Part shown: positions 1 through 17,626 of the stretch, one piece after another
Layout: each line of letters starts with the position of its first letter
Position numbering within the stretch: position 1 is the stretch's first letter
Source: Lepisosteus oculatus
Lineage: Eukaryota > Chordata > Actinopteri > Semionotiformes > Lepisosteidae
Direction: 5' to 3'
Length of the DNA stretch: 64,000 nt
Assembly: GCF_040954835.1 (NCBI RefSeq)
Contig: NC_090703.1
Coordinates: 8,613,001-8,677,000 of the forward strand
Position numbers and translations under genes: made by a program
Notes under the pieces: generated by a model
Seen by the model: the letters and a program-made list of their open reading frames with translations, nothing else
The model's database searches: none
Told to the model about the DNA's origin: nothing

Positions 1-1597
1 CACTGGAAATGTGAAACAGAGTTGCTCTTGGACGTTTCTTTTTGCATATCTTCAAGAATTGTAGTGTTACGTGTTCAAGATGTTTTTAGACACCTTTTGG
101 ATTGCTGGTGTTAACAATTCCTTTTCATTAAAGACGGGGATTTAATTTTTGGCATATCTTACATAGTATTAAATTTAAAAAAAAAAAGTCTTTGCCGTGC
201 ACTTCGCACAAACTATAGCCTTGGCACAAATATGTTGGGAAAAACAAGCCTTTAAATTGAACTGTTTTATTATCCAGCTACTGTCGCACTCCTCCCCAAC
301 AGTCCATACAATAGGTCCACATTTAATTAGTCAGCACCTGAAGAAATAAACAGAGTGTCACCTGTAAGGCAAGGGAAAGAACACAACCTTGATCTGGGGT
401 TTCTGCTCATTGAGTCATTTGAAGGACTAATGGGGGAAAAAAATCATTTTCACTAATTAGAACTAAAATAACCTGACAGCTATTACAGGAGAGAATCAAT
501 ACATAAACTCTCCCCAGTGATTCATCTTTACCTCTTACGAACAATGGTTTCATGTAGCTCTGTAGTGTTTTACTCTGAAGACTTGTTGTCTTAGTAGTTT
601 GCTTTCAGGGCTCCAAATGACTTCTTTTCAGTAGTTCTTGAGGGTTGGGGTTGATTATCCAGCTGCTTCATGCTGTCCTCAGGGTTCAGCTGTCTTTTTC
701 CCCAGCATCTGTTCATTTGTGTTAAGTGTGTGCTTGGGGAAAGGTTTATCCCAGACCATAAGTACATTAAAGAACATTCTTGATATTCTTTCTTTCTCGT
801 TGGCACACATTCGTACATACAGGCCCGTAAAATACCCTTCCACAAAAAAAGAGCCACTTCTAGTTTTCATGTCTTTCATTTCCTGTTGAACAGCTGTCAA
901 TGCAATACTGTTCTCCTGTATCCTCGTGGACAGCACTGTCAGTTTCTGTATAGTCTGACAAGGGTCTGTAGTTAAGAATTACCAGATGGCCGAGACTTTT
1001 TCGATTCCTATTTTACAGGTGTCTTCAGTAATACGAATAAATTGCTGACCCTAGCAGTGATTAAGTTTGAAATGTCCACAGAGAAAGGTGTACATTTGAC
1101 ATTAACAAAATATCACTTCATAGAGAACATAGAGAAAATGTTCTCGTTCTCAAATAATAATAAAAATCATTGGAATGACCCCTATACTCCAGACAATACG
1201 GTAACAGGGCTGTTTACAACAGACCAGTGATAAGAATAGTTTAGGGTTTATAGAACTCAGCTAAGTCCTGTTTTCCTCTTCATGTGTGACTGTGTTGGCA
1301 GTGCTGATGAGGCCTGAAGTCTGTTTTCTTTGGGATTATCATCATTGTCACAGTTAGGCCTGCTCAAACTTTCAGAAGCTCTCCCCTGGCACTTTATTTC
1401 AATCCAGGGATCTAGTACTTTTCTGAAATTCTTCGCTTGTGCAATTTTATTGCTATTTACTTTGGGTTTGTTACAAACATACATCCGGGAGGTTTTGACC
1501 TCTTGTGACGTGTACATAAACTGTACATAGAGAGACTTGAATGGAAAAAATGCAACCACTCTTTCCTGACTGTTTTTTTTGGGGGTTCCTTCTCCAG
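1..1597. other. FLVCR2 intronic or upstream sequence with no recognised FLVCR2 exon
   Basis: I looked for the conserved FLVCR segments that precede the 1598 exon and did not find them. The interval is mostly AT-rich. It holds an unexplained minus-strand ORF between about 590 and 965, listed separately. Confidence 0.5.
591..965 (-). pseudogene. Unidentified minus-strand ORF or decayed gene fragment
   Basis: I do not recognise this protein. From 965 down, one minus-strand frame stays open for about 95 codons, with a charged helical start (QKLTVLSTRIQEN, QQEMKDMK) and then GYFTGLYVRMCANEKERIS, stopping at 679-681. Another frame overlaps and continues EDSMKQLDNQPQPS to a stop at 591-593, as if one frameshift split a longer coding sequence. 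A plausible acceptor (CTTAACTACAG) precedes position 965. It could be a decayed retrocopy, a nested exon, or chance. Confidence 0.3.
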
Positions 1598-9729
<8,132 letters not shown>

Positions 9730-10690
9730 AGCACCGGAGGAGGGACAGCCAGGCACTCCGTCACTGTCCTCGGCACAAGGACGGAGATGGGGAAGTACTA
9801 TACATCCTTCCTCCTTCCCCTGGCCAGGCCTGTTGGAGGAAGGGGAGAGATAACTAGGTCTGTGGGCTTCCAAACTTGACTCGTCACGAGATGCATGGAA
9901 AAGAACTTGACAACCGGGTTTTTCCTCTTTAATTTTGTTTACTGGACTGATCTGATGTTTTTCTAACAGTATTTGATTTTTTTTTAATTGACAGTGTTTA
10001 TACAGCAGGCCCTCGTGCTGGCCACTCCTCGGCATGAAGAGACCAAAATTATCATTGAAGAGATGTGTGAAATACAGGCCTTGAGACTGGAATCATGCTT
10101 TGGCTGATAGGTGTTCACATGTTTTAATCAATTCTACCCTATGTGAAAGGGGAAAAAAAATCTGATTTGTTTTTAAGGAGGGATAATTAAAGGTAGAAAG
10201 CTTTTGGGATGTTATGCACAAACCGTATTAAAGGCTGCACACTCAGCAATTACCTCAGACAATAGCTTACGTTAAGATTCTCTGCTGTTTCATTGGCTAC
10301 ATACTTTGAAAACCAATGTGCTTGGGATAAGTGTTTTTGGGAATCTACTTAACCCAATTCCCCCCAGAATAGCTGAACTTTGCTGCTCATCTGTTGCACA
10401 ATGGAAAAGCTCCTGTTGCTTCCAGTGGTTAGCATCACTAGTCCTAAAGTGCATCAGTTACAGATTAATTGACTCCATTAGGTATGCATTTATATACACT
10501 GACACTCTTAAAAATATATATGTTATAATAGATTAAAAACGGTAAATGTAACTACCATATAAGAGCAGATAAGGCCCGTAAATTCCTGAAATATGCATTA
10601 CAGTATATGATATTGTATATTTTAAAATAAAAATGTGCGGATTAGGGTAAGATATAAAGTTCAAATAAAAGGATTTGTGCAAAATCACTT
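9730..10690 (+). other. FLVCR2: Probable FLVCR2 3' UTR
   Basis: This non-coding stretch follows the inferred stop. It contains plus-strand AATAAA hexamers at 10626-10631 and 10664-10669, which could direct polyadenylation. Its extent depends on the terminal exon being correct. Confidence 0.35.
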
Positions 10691-10780
10691 TGTTTAAAGA
10701 AAAATATGTAAGGAGTTAAAGAATATTCTGTTATCATGTTTGTAAATTTGTAGTCTATTGTAGTTATTTTGCAAACTTTA

Positions 10781-11049
10781 GCCTCTGTAATGCTGGGAGC
10801 CTTGATTACTACTACAAAGTTATGTGCTTTATATCTATGTGAAGTCTCAAAATATCATTGTGTCATAAAACTGCAGAATGCAAAACACTCACTTTTTTCT
10901 GTATTTTGAAAACATGCCTCTGTAATGCTGGGAGCCTTGATTACTACTACAAAGTTATGTGCTTTATATCTAGTGAAGTCTCAAAATATCATTGTGTCAT
11001 AAAACTGCAGAATGCAAAACACTCACTTTTTTCTGTATTTTGAAAACAT
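10781..11049 (+). repeat. 135-bp direct tandem duplication
   Basis: The block 10781-10915, beginning GCCTCTGTAATGCTGG and ending GAAAACAT, is repeated at once as 10916-11049. The two copies differ by a single-base deletion (CTATGTGAAG versus CTAGTGAAG). The near identity suggests a recent event, or an assembly duplication. It lies just beyond the probable FLVCR2 3' UTR. Confidence 0.95.
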
Positions 11050-11904
11050 GACACTTTAAAGGCGTATTTTGTGCTATAGTATTTGTTTTCTTCATAAAAA
11101 TACTGTTGGTAGCATTCTGCATCCATAAATACATGAACACTGGGGCAAAGAACTAACTTGGGGATGAATACCTATTGGGACCATATACTGTATACGGCAG
11201 GGATCTCAAATTCGATTCCTGGAGTGCTTAGTGTCTTCTGAGTTTTGTTCAACTAAAGCTATTAAACAGGGCCAAATGACTACCTGTTTGTAATTATTCT
11301 TATTTTCTTTCAGTTACAGAGCTGATCTAGTTATTTTGTTAAATTCAAAACTGTAATACAACCAGGAGTAGGTAGGTGACTATATCTATGATTATTTGAA
11401 TGTTTTGGGTCATGAGTTCCAAAATGCCTAAAGAAGAATCATGTATATACTGTGTGTAACTAAGAAAATAATTAGGTTAATTGACTACTCGGGTTAGACA
11501 AAAACCATCAGGTACTCCAGGAATTGGATTTTGAGACTTACACATTCTTAGCTGTGGGAATTTGAGCTAAACTGAGAATAATGACTTTGTTGTTGAAAAC
11601 TAAACATACTGTATTTACTTGTCTCTGTGACACTAACTAAATGTATAACATCTAGTTTTTTTCTGGAAACCTAATCTGTAATAAATGTGGTAAAATCTGT
11701 GACATTTGTAAAATGGTACAGACATTTTTGATTTTTTCTGAAGTGCATAACATTAATTGAAGACTATAACTGATTTTTATTACTTAAAATGCTGTTTTTA
11801 AACATAATTGGAGATTTTTTTAAACGTACTATACACAATATGCAAAGGAACAAGTATGGTTTTTTCCATGCTTAAAAAAAGAAGAAAGAAAACACGTTTC
11901 AGCT

Positions 11905-12150
11905 GTGGAGCCTTCTTCAGGTGTGAGAAAGACCAGGCAGAAAGCAAAGGAAGCAAAGATTAAAGATCTCTCCAAGCCCATTGTTTCTCATTTCACCTCT
12001 GACGGCCACGACCACTCTAATCTCTCCGTCTGTGTTCTCAAAGACGGTTTTCTGAACTCATACACCAGAAAGACTACAGAAACCAAAATTGTCCTGCAGC
12101 TAGGATCACACCTTCCCCCTTCTCTTAACGACAGACTACTTTTCTTCTAA
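11905..12150 (+). pseudogene. Remnant of Penelope-like element protein C-terminus
   Basis: An open frame of about 80 codons ends in TAA at 12148-12150. Visible motifs are KPIVSHFTSDGH, NLSVCVLKDGF and a charged ETK stretch, which resemble the region after the GIY-YIG nuclease of Penelope-like elements. Reverse transcriptase motifs are absent, so the fragment cannot work alone. The first codons lie inside the inverted arm and are probably not original coding sequence. Confidence 0.55.
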
Positions 12151-12215
12151 ATTCTCTCCATTCATTGGAGGTTTCATTTCACACCTCTCTACACCTATTC
12201 TGACTTCACACCTAA

Positions 12216-12290
12216 TAATGTAATAATGATAATGTTTCTTTATTAGCCCTATACAATTTCTTGCATTAGGAATTCGTCTTTTATCACCTC
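12216..12290 (-). mobile_element. 3' tail of a tRNA-derived SINE, nested and truncated
   Basis: On the minus strand this reads AATTCCTAATGCAAGAAATT, then a GGCTAATAAAG-type end and an ATT-rich tail. The same 3' module is found in the fuller SINE at 21164-21383. It lies inside the Penelope-like fragment, so it inserted later. Confidence 0.6.
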
Positions 12291-12484
12291 TTGATTGGCC
12301 TCTCTTTCGGTCCCCTGCTCCTGCCTCTCACTCCTCCTCTCTCCCAGCCTTTGCTCTCCCGCTACATTACCTTTGCTTACTGTCCTGTCTTTCTCACATC
12401 TGAAGAAGGCTCCACGGCCGAAACGTTGTGTTCTCTTTCTTCTTTTTTTCAGCATGGAATAAACCTATTACTTGTTCCTTTGCA

Positions 12485-13623
12485 GCCTACGCATGCTGAC
12501 GCAGCTGCCACCCTGAACTATATACAATGTGCTCTTGGTTACTGAATAAAGCTACATTAATAGCTTGTTTCTACATCTTTGTAGATCAGGGGACCAGACA
12601 GGGTATCCATCTTGGAGTATTGTTTTGAAATGTCTAGTTATTTTTAGTCCATATTTAATTGTTTTATATTGTACTGTAATTATCACATAATTCTATGAGA
12701 AATGTTTTATTACAGTGTTGACCCAAGCTGAGCTCTCTTTTTTTATATCCTAAATTAAAAGATATAAATACCTAGTTCTATTTAATAATGGATATTGATG
12801 GAGATTGTTATAGTTTTGTAAAATTATTAAATACTTTATCGTCTGGTATTCAGTTGAGTACAATGTTAACTGATCTATTGGTGAAATAAAAGATGTATTC
12901 TTTATGGTTTGGTTAATTCTGTTATCAGCAGCTTAGCAGTGCTCTTGCGTACTGGTAAAAATGAGCGTCTAGTACAAGTGCAGTTTTTTTTTCAGGATCT
13001 CAGGATTTAAAAAAAGCCTTTTTTACATTTCAAAATTGTCTTTAAAGGCAAACTACTTTGGAATACCATATTTACTGCCACTAAATTGATTTTGCCTTTA
13101 TTTAAATTTATTAAACCATAATCATTTTCTTCTTGTAGACCATATTTCCATATTTAGCAGCTGTCTTTCACATGATATGTATATAGTACATGGTTTCACT
13201 AAAATTTACCACGATCTTTTAAAGAGATCATGCAATGGTCATATATGGCACAAATCCAGGGGACAAAACACTAGTTATTTCGTTTAAAACAAAACTCCTT
13301 TATAAAATGTAGGAGTGAAGAAAGAAGTTCCTTTCTTCGCTGTATTAATGCTGTATTTCAATAACTAGTGTATAATCCTGTCACCTGTACAAAGTAGTGG
13401 TGGCGTTTCTTTTCACCTTTTAAAAAAAACAGGCCTTCTGTAACAATAAATGCAGAAAAAGACTTGGCTCTTAAACATTCTTATTTTAAAAAGGAAGCAG
13501 GTTTTAAGCTTCTAAAAACGTCAGCCGTGGTTGACAAATTCATGGACACGTTTGCGTTCAGTTCCACGGCCGTCGCCCGGAGCCTTGCGCGCCGCCTGGC
13601 GCCGAGCGGGACGGGCTGGCGGC
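12485..13623. other. Intergenic region between FLVCR2 and ERG28, with ERG28 3' UTR
   Basis: No coding sequence is seen. On the minus strand AATAAA hexamers lie at 13097-13102 and 13107-13112, about 500 bases past the ERG28 stop, and could end that transcript. Confidence 0.4.
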
Positions 13624-13712
13624 TCAGTTGCGTTTCTTCGGGCGCGCCGCCATCACTTCCTGGGGCTCCGCCATGCACTGGAAACCAATCAACATCCCCA
13701 CGATGGAGAAGC
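13624..13712 (-). CDS. ERG28: ERG28 exon 5, with stop codon
   Basis: The exon follows minus-strand GGCAG and ends with TGA at 13626-13624. It encodes [10 protein letters not shown] and a tail that ends KKRN, a dilysine-type ER signal conserved with human. This exon is unusually GC-rich compared with its surroundings. Confidence 0.96.
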
Positions 13713-16700
13713 CTGCCGAGAGAGGGGCAGAGCAGCGTGAGGCCACCAGGGCTGTAGGAAACTGGCGCCCCACTCTGGCCAACCATTGCCCGTGGACTCG
13801 CCAGTAGCATTGTTTCGCTTTAACTGGCATTTTCTGCCTTTGCGATAGTGTTGTGGGCACACACGGCAGCCGTGAGCACCCCGCAAAATAAGCTCACGAA
13901 GAAACATCGCTAAACGCCCGTGTACCTCTTTTTAAAAGACTGTTATTTTTTTAAATGATAATCAGATACTAAGAAGCAGTTGGGATCGTCACCCATGTTT
14001 CGCGTAACGAGAGTTTCCAACCACGAAGAAGAATTTCGAAACCTCTCCCAAATGGAGAGAGTGAAGAGGAGAGTAGTCATAGCACTTGTTTTCATAGTTG
14101 ACTGTTCGCATCACCTTCAAACAACGAACTCGTCTGGGTGAGAGTGAGCAGGAGAGAAGCGTGACATGGTTCACCATGTCTTCCTGTGTCGTTCGCTATT
14201 GCGGGCGCTCTCGCTTTCTTAAGAATATTTGGGTTTAAGATTTTACCATGGACCCCAAAGGTACTAAGAAAAAAAATGAAAATTGTGTGTAATTACACAA
14301 AAAGCAAATGAACTGTTTACTGTATAGTACTGTACTTGGGTACGATTAAAGATGTCTAACTACAGTAGGTAATAAGCTGTGTTTTTATTACTAAACCACA
14401 GTATAAAGGAAGAAATAATAAGGAAGATATTATTGTTTCTTTTGACATTTTTGGTGGGGGGGAAAAAAGTAAAAGCAGGAGCGACATTTTTTGGGGTCCA
14501 GAACGGATCGTAATTTTCCCCCCAAAGAAATGCTGGAAATAGGTTTTTTTTTTAAAACAAATATTACAATATTACATTAGTGTGCCTGCTACAAAAAGGA
14601 TATGGTAGCTTTGTGACTGTGCTGCACTTAGAAATGATAGGCTTCCTTTGACGCACAGTATATAAGAAAACCGCAGCTAAAGAAGTTTCAAAGATGAATG
14701 TGAAAATCAAATTTAAAAGTGTGATATTATACACGGTGTCCATTCCCAACACTGCAATACTTACTTGCCACAATTAGTGGGGCCATGATGCCAATCGTCA
14801 GCAGGGCAGTTTTGTACACGAACACCTCGGACAGGAAGTGACCCAGAGCCACAACAAATGTCCAGAGTGTGATATGATAGAGCCTGCAAGACATGTCGTA
14901 GAGCTGCCGTTACATCGCAGTGGCAGCACACACAGACCCAGGAGCAATGCGAAACAGTGGCATTGAAATTGTCAGGCGGCTGCAGAGATTGCGATCTTGT
15001 CCATGAGCATTTTCTTTTAATTTGAAAAACAAAACGAGCGATCCAACAAACGAACAAACAAACAAACGGGTCAGACTGATGTACAGCACTGTATGTACAG
15101 TATATGACACGAATACGCCCCTGCGTATAACAGGGATCTCAGCTGCCCGGGCTGAGGGAGTTCTCCTTTAGCTCAGCTGGTAAGATCCCTCTGGCGTGAC
15201 ACCGGAGACCCGGGTTCGCGCCCAGCCGGTGAGGGACGAACTGGCAGGGCATGAGCGGCAAGGGTGGAGACCCCAAGAACAGGTACATATAACAAGTCCA
15301 AACTGAGAAACATCATTAAAAACCAAAAGGTTTTTTTTTCCTTACGTTTTGTTCTGTATGTCGACGGCACAGGCACAGCGAATGATAGAAGACAGCAGGG
15401 TCCAGATTCCAAAGGTTCGGGCTTGAAGGCCATTTACTGAAAAGATCAATTTTAGGCAGCATAAAGGCACTTTGCTCTGATCTGTAATTGGTATGAACCC
15501 TCTGCTAATTAGTAGGCTTCAGTACTGCCCTCATTCAGGGGTGCTAGCTGAAATATTGCCAATTATCAGGGAAAAACCCTGACTCATTGTGAGCGATCTT
15601 TATTCACCTATGTCTGTTACTCATCAGTGGATTACATATTAAGATCAATTTAGTTTAATTTAGGAGTTATTTAATTTAGGAGTTAATTGTTAATTTGCAA
15701 GTTGAGGAGAGACTGCAGAAAATTATTAACTGAAGATGTTGAAAATAATTTACTTTTGGTTATTTTTTAAACCAAGGGCGGAGAGCAAGGGAAAACCTAA
15801 ACCAGCAGGCAGATCAGTCATTGGCAGCAATTAGCACAGGTGATACAGGGCCCACTTGTGTCTCTTAATTATCGCTCCAAGAGCTGGCTGATTTCTTAAT
15901 GTCATTAATAAAATCTGAAAAGGCGTGAAAAGTTTAAAAAAAAACATACAATAACTGATTGATCCATGGAGAAAGTGACATTATATACTGCAGCTAAAAA
16001 AGTGTGATAGTGAACCACTGAAAATATGTATAAAAGTGATCAAAGTTTGTGGCATCAACACTGCATTTACAATTGGTATTAATTACATTAATTAACCATG
16101 TTCTCCTTATAAGCATTTTCCCTCCTACCATCTAAACTCAGATGGTGGTAGAAAACAGATGAGTGCCTGTTATGATCTGCGTAGCTGGATCTGGTCTTCA
16201 TTACAGTCTATAATGTGGTATAACCAGGGTGTGTCAGCATTGCTTCATCACAGAGCAAAGTGAGGAAAACCACCCACTGCTCTCCAGCAGAAAATGGAGT
16301 TTCGGTAAACAGCTTATTCCAGACTTGGCTGTTCCGAGAACTCAAGTGATTTAACCCACTTTTCCTTATCTAGTTTGTAAAAACACCTGAGAATCAAGAG
16401 CATGGGTCAAATCCCTGCAATCATCTCGATAAGAAATCTAGAAAGCTTGAGATCTTCACATACTGTACTGTATGTGCAATGCTGTAAATCACCTAGTTAC
16501 TCAGGATCCTGTGGTATTCACATTTTGTCAACTTGCTATGATGGATGTGCCCATCTTTTCCTTCTCAGTCATCCCATTTGAAACCTTAAGAGCAAGAAAG
16601 GTGAAGGCTCACCAAACTCTGGGGATCCAGTGTACAATTTCTCGGACAGAAAGCTGTGATCCCGAAAACTCTGCACGGTATTCCCCACGGCAATGACAGA

Positions 16701-16745
16701 TACCATTACCAGCCAGCTCCGAAGCACATTCAGGAATCGACTCAT
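13624..16745 (-). CDS. ERG28: ERG28, ergosterol biosynthesis 28 homolog (complete, 143 aa)
   Basis: ERG28 is a small ER membrane scaffold that holds together the sterol C4-demethylation enzymes (C4-methyl oxidase, NSDHL-type dehydrogenase and 3-keto reductase) in cholesterol synthesis. Four coding exons on the minus strand, 16613-16745, 15346-15436, 14765-14883 and 13624-13712, join in phase to 143 residues, close to the 140 of the human protein. Recognisable blocks are [76 protein letters not shown] and the C-terminal ER-retention-like KKRN. Four membrane helices are expected. The start ATG at 16745 gives the conserved MSRFLN start. The gene is head to head with TTLL5 as in human. Confidence 0.97.
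14765..14883 (-). CDS. ERG28: ERG28 exon 4
   Basis: The exon lies between minus-strand CTTGCAG and GTAAGT. It encodes [20 protein letters not shown] and then [19 protein letters not shown], covering helices three and four. Confidence 0.96.
15165..15290 (+). mobile_element. tRNA-like SINE head or tRNA relic
   Basis: The stretch has an A-box-like TTTAGCTCAGCTGGTAAG (about 15167-15184), a possible anticodon stem TCTGG/CCGGA and a B-box-like GGGTTCGCGCCC, with spacing like a tRNA. The acceptor stem does not pair and the T stem is poor, so it is not a working tRNA. It most likely is the polymerase III promoter head of a SINE inside an ERG28 intron. Confidence 0.55.
15346..15436 (-). CDS. ERG28: ERG28 exon 3
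   Basis: The exon lies between minus-strand CTTTTCAG and GTAAGG. It encodes [20 protein letters not shown] and then ACAVDIQNK, the second helix region. Confidence 0.96.
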
Positions 16746-16763
16746 TGCGGCACACCTCCGGTA
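16613..16763 (-). CDS. ERG28: ERG28 exon 2, with start codon
   Basis: The minus-strand acceptor TTTTCAG ends just above 16763. Coding starts with ATG at 16745-16743 after an 18-base leader. The exon encodes the first helix and ends one base into a codon before donor GTGAGC. Confidence 0.95.
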
Positions 16764-16972
16764 CTGAAAATAAAGGAGGAGGAAAGCGAGTCACAAATAA
16801 AAACAAAATAGCTTATTCAAATGAAACAGAACCCTACGTTCCCGAATATTAGATCAATTAAATTTCTTAAAACCAGTAAAACACAAAGTCTGCTGCATCG
16901 CTTAGCAATTATACAGCACAACGCCTGTTCATCATCAGTTGATCTGATACAGTCTACATATTCAGATGTACA

Positions 16973-16977
16973 GTAAC
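16973..16977 (+). repeat. Target-site duplication of second solo LTR, left
   Basis: GTAAC directly before the LTR; the same five bases follow it at 17622-17626. Confidence 0.8.
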
Positions 16978-17621
16978 TGTCACGAACCATACTCCCGCGC
17001 GCACCTCCCGGCCTACACACCTGCGCCGTCGTTAGCTACAGTATAAGCACGGCACTCCCTGCTTTAACATATAAACCCCTTCACTCCTCGCTCACTGTTG
17101 AGATAGTCATAGCCTTTCTCTTGTGCGCGTTTCTTCATTTATTGTTAACTGGATACCGACCTTGACTCCGTCTCTGCCTCGTGTCTCTTGAATTTGGATA
17201 CCTCGCTGGCTCGACCTCTGGACTCCCGGCCCTGCTCTGTCTCCAACCTCGACTCCGTCTCTGCCTCGCGTCTCTTGAATTTTAATACCTCGCTGGCTCG
17301 ACCTCTGGACTCCCGGCCCTGCTCTGCCTCCGACCTCGACTCCGTCTCTGCCTCGCGTCTCTTGAATTTTAATACCTCGCTGGCTCGACCTCTGGACTCC
17401 CGGCCCTGCTCTGCCTCCGACCTCGACTCCGTCTCTGCCTCGCGTCTCTTGAATTTGGATACCTCGCTGTTTAGACTACTGGATTCCTGACCTCGCCTGC
17501 CTACCCCGACCTCGAACTTAGTCTCTCGTCCCTTGGAAGTCTGACCTGATTCCTTTTAACACCACATAGGGTCCGATCATCTATACCACTAGTCCACATT
17601 GATTACAATGTGACTGTGACA
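16978..17621 (+). mobile_element. Solo LTR, probably Ty3/Gypsy-type, 644 bp, with 87-bp internal repeats
   Basis: It starts TGTCACGAACC and ends TGTGACA, and is flanked by identical GTAAC on both sides (16973-16977 and 17622-17626). A TATA-like ACATATAAACC lies near 17068. Most of its 3' half is an 87-bp tandem repeat. It has no protein-coding internal region. It shares terminal sequence and promoter layout with the 6958-7287 LTR but is otherwise different, so it is probably another subfamily. It lies in ERG28 intron 1. Confidence 0.85.
17164..17484 (+). repeat. 87-bp tandem repeat, about 3.6 copies
   Basis: Units begin GACTCCGTCTCTGCCTCG at 17164, 17251, 17338 and 17425, an exact 87-base period with few substitutions. 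The fourth unit decays after about 50 bases. Because 87 is a multiple of three, one frame stays open through all copies and looks like a repetitive protein. I take that as a by-product of the period. Confidence 0.97.
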
Positions 17622-17626
17622 GTAAC
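17622..17626 (+). repeat. Target-site duplication of second solo LTR, right
   Basis: GTAAC directly after the LTR, identical to 16973-16977. Confidence 0.8.

Larger units (their letters stand above)
11841..12484 (+). mobile_element. Penelope-like retroelement 3' fragment with inverted ends
   Basis: Arms 11841-11933 and 12387-12484 are imperfect inverted repeats of each other, each with a pyrimidine/purine tract, a CATGGAATAAACC-like part and the block CTGAAGAAGGCTCCAC..CGAAACG. Between them a plus-strand frame (11905-12150) keeps the pattern HF-x4-GH-x4-NL-x-V-x-VLK-x2-F...ETK seen at the C-terminus of Penelope-like proteins, next to their GIY-YIG endonuclease. Inverted pseudo-LTR ends are typical of these elements. 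It is a short 5'-truncated relic with a SINE tail nested inside. Confidence 0.68.

Noticed and set aside
9982-10107. Alternative FLVCR2 tail frame (ALVLATPRHEETKII...)
   Set aside because: It can be joined in phase through TTTATACAG, but that acceptor is internal and the upstream candidate at 9664 has the better acceptor and an earlier stop. It was kept only as a distant alternative.
13464-13757. Plus-strand frames of 70-97 codons around 13.5-13.8 kb
   Set aside because: They are antisense shadows of the GC-rich last ERG28 exon.
17188-17490. 100-codon plus-strand frame with repeated TSLARPLDSRPCS
   Set aside because: It is the translation of the 87-bp tandem repeat inside the solo LTR. The period is a multiple of three, so the frame stays open without coding selection.
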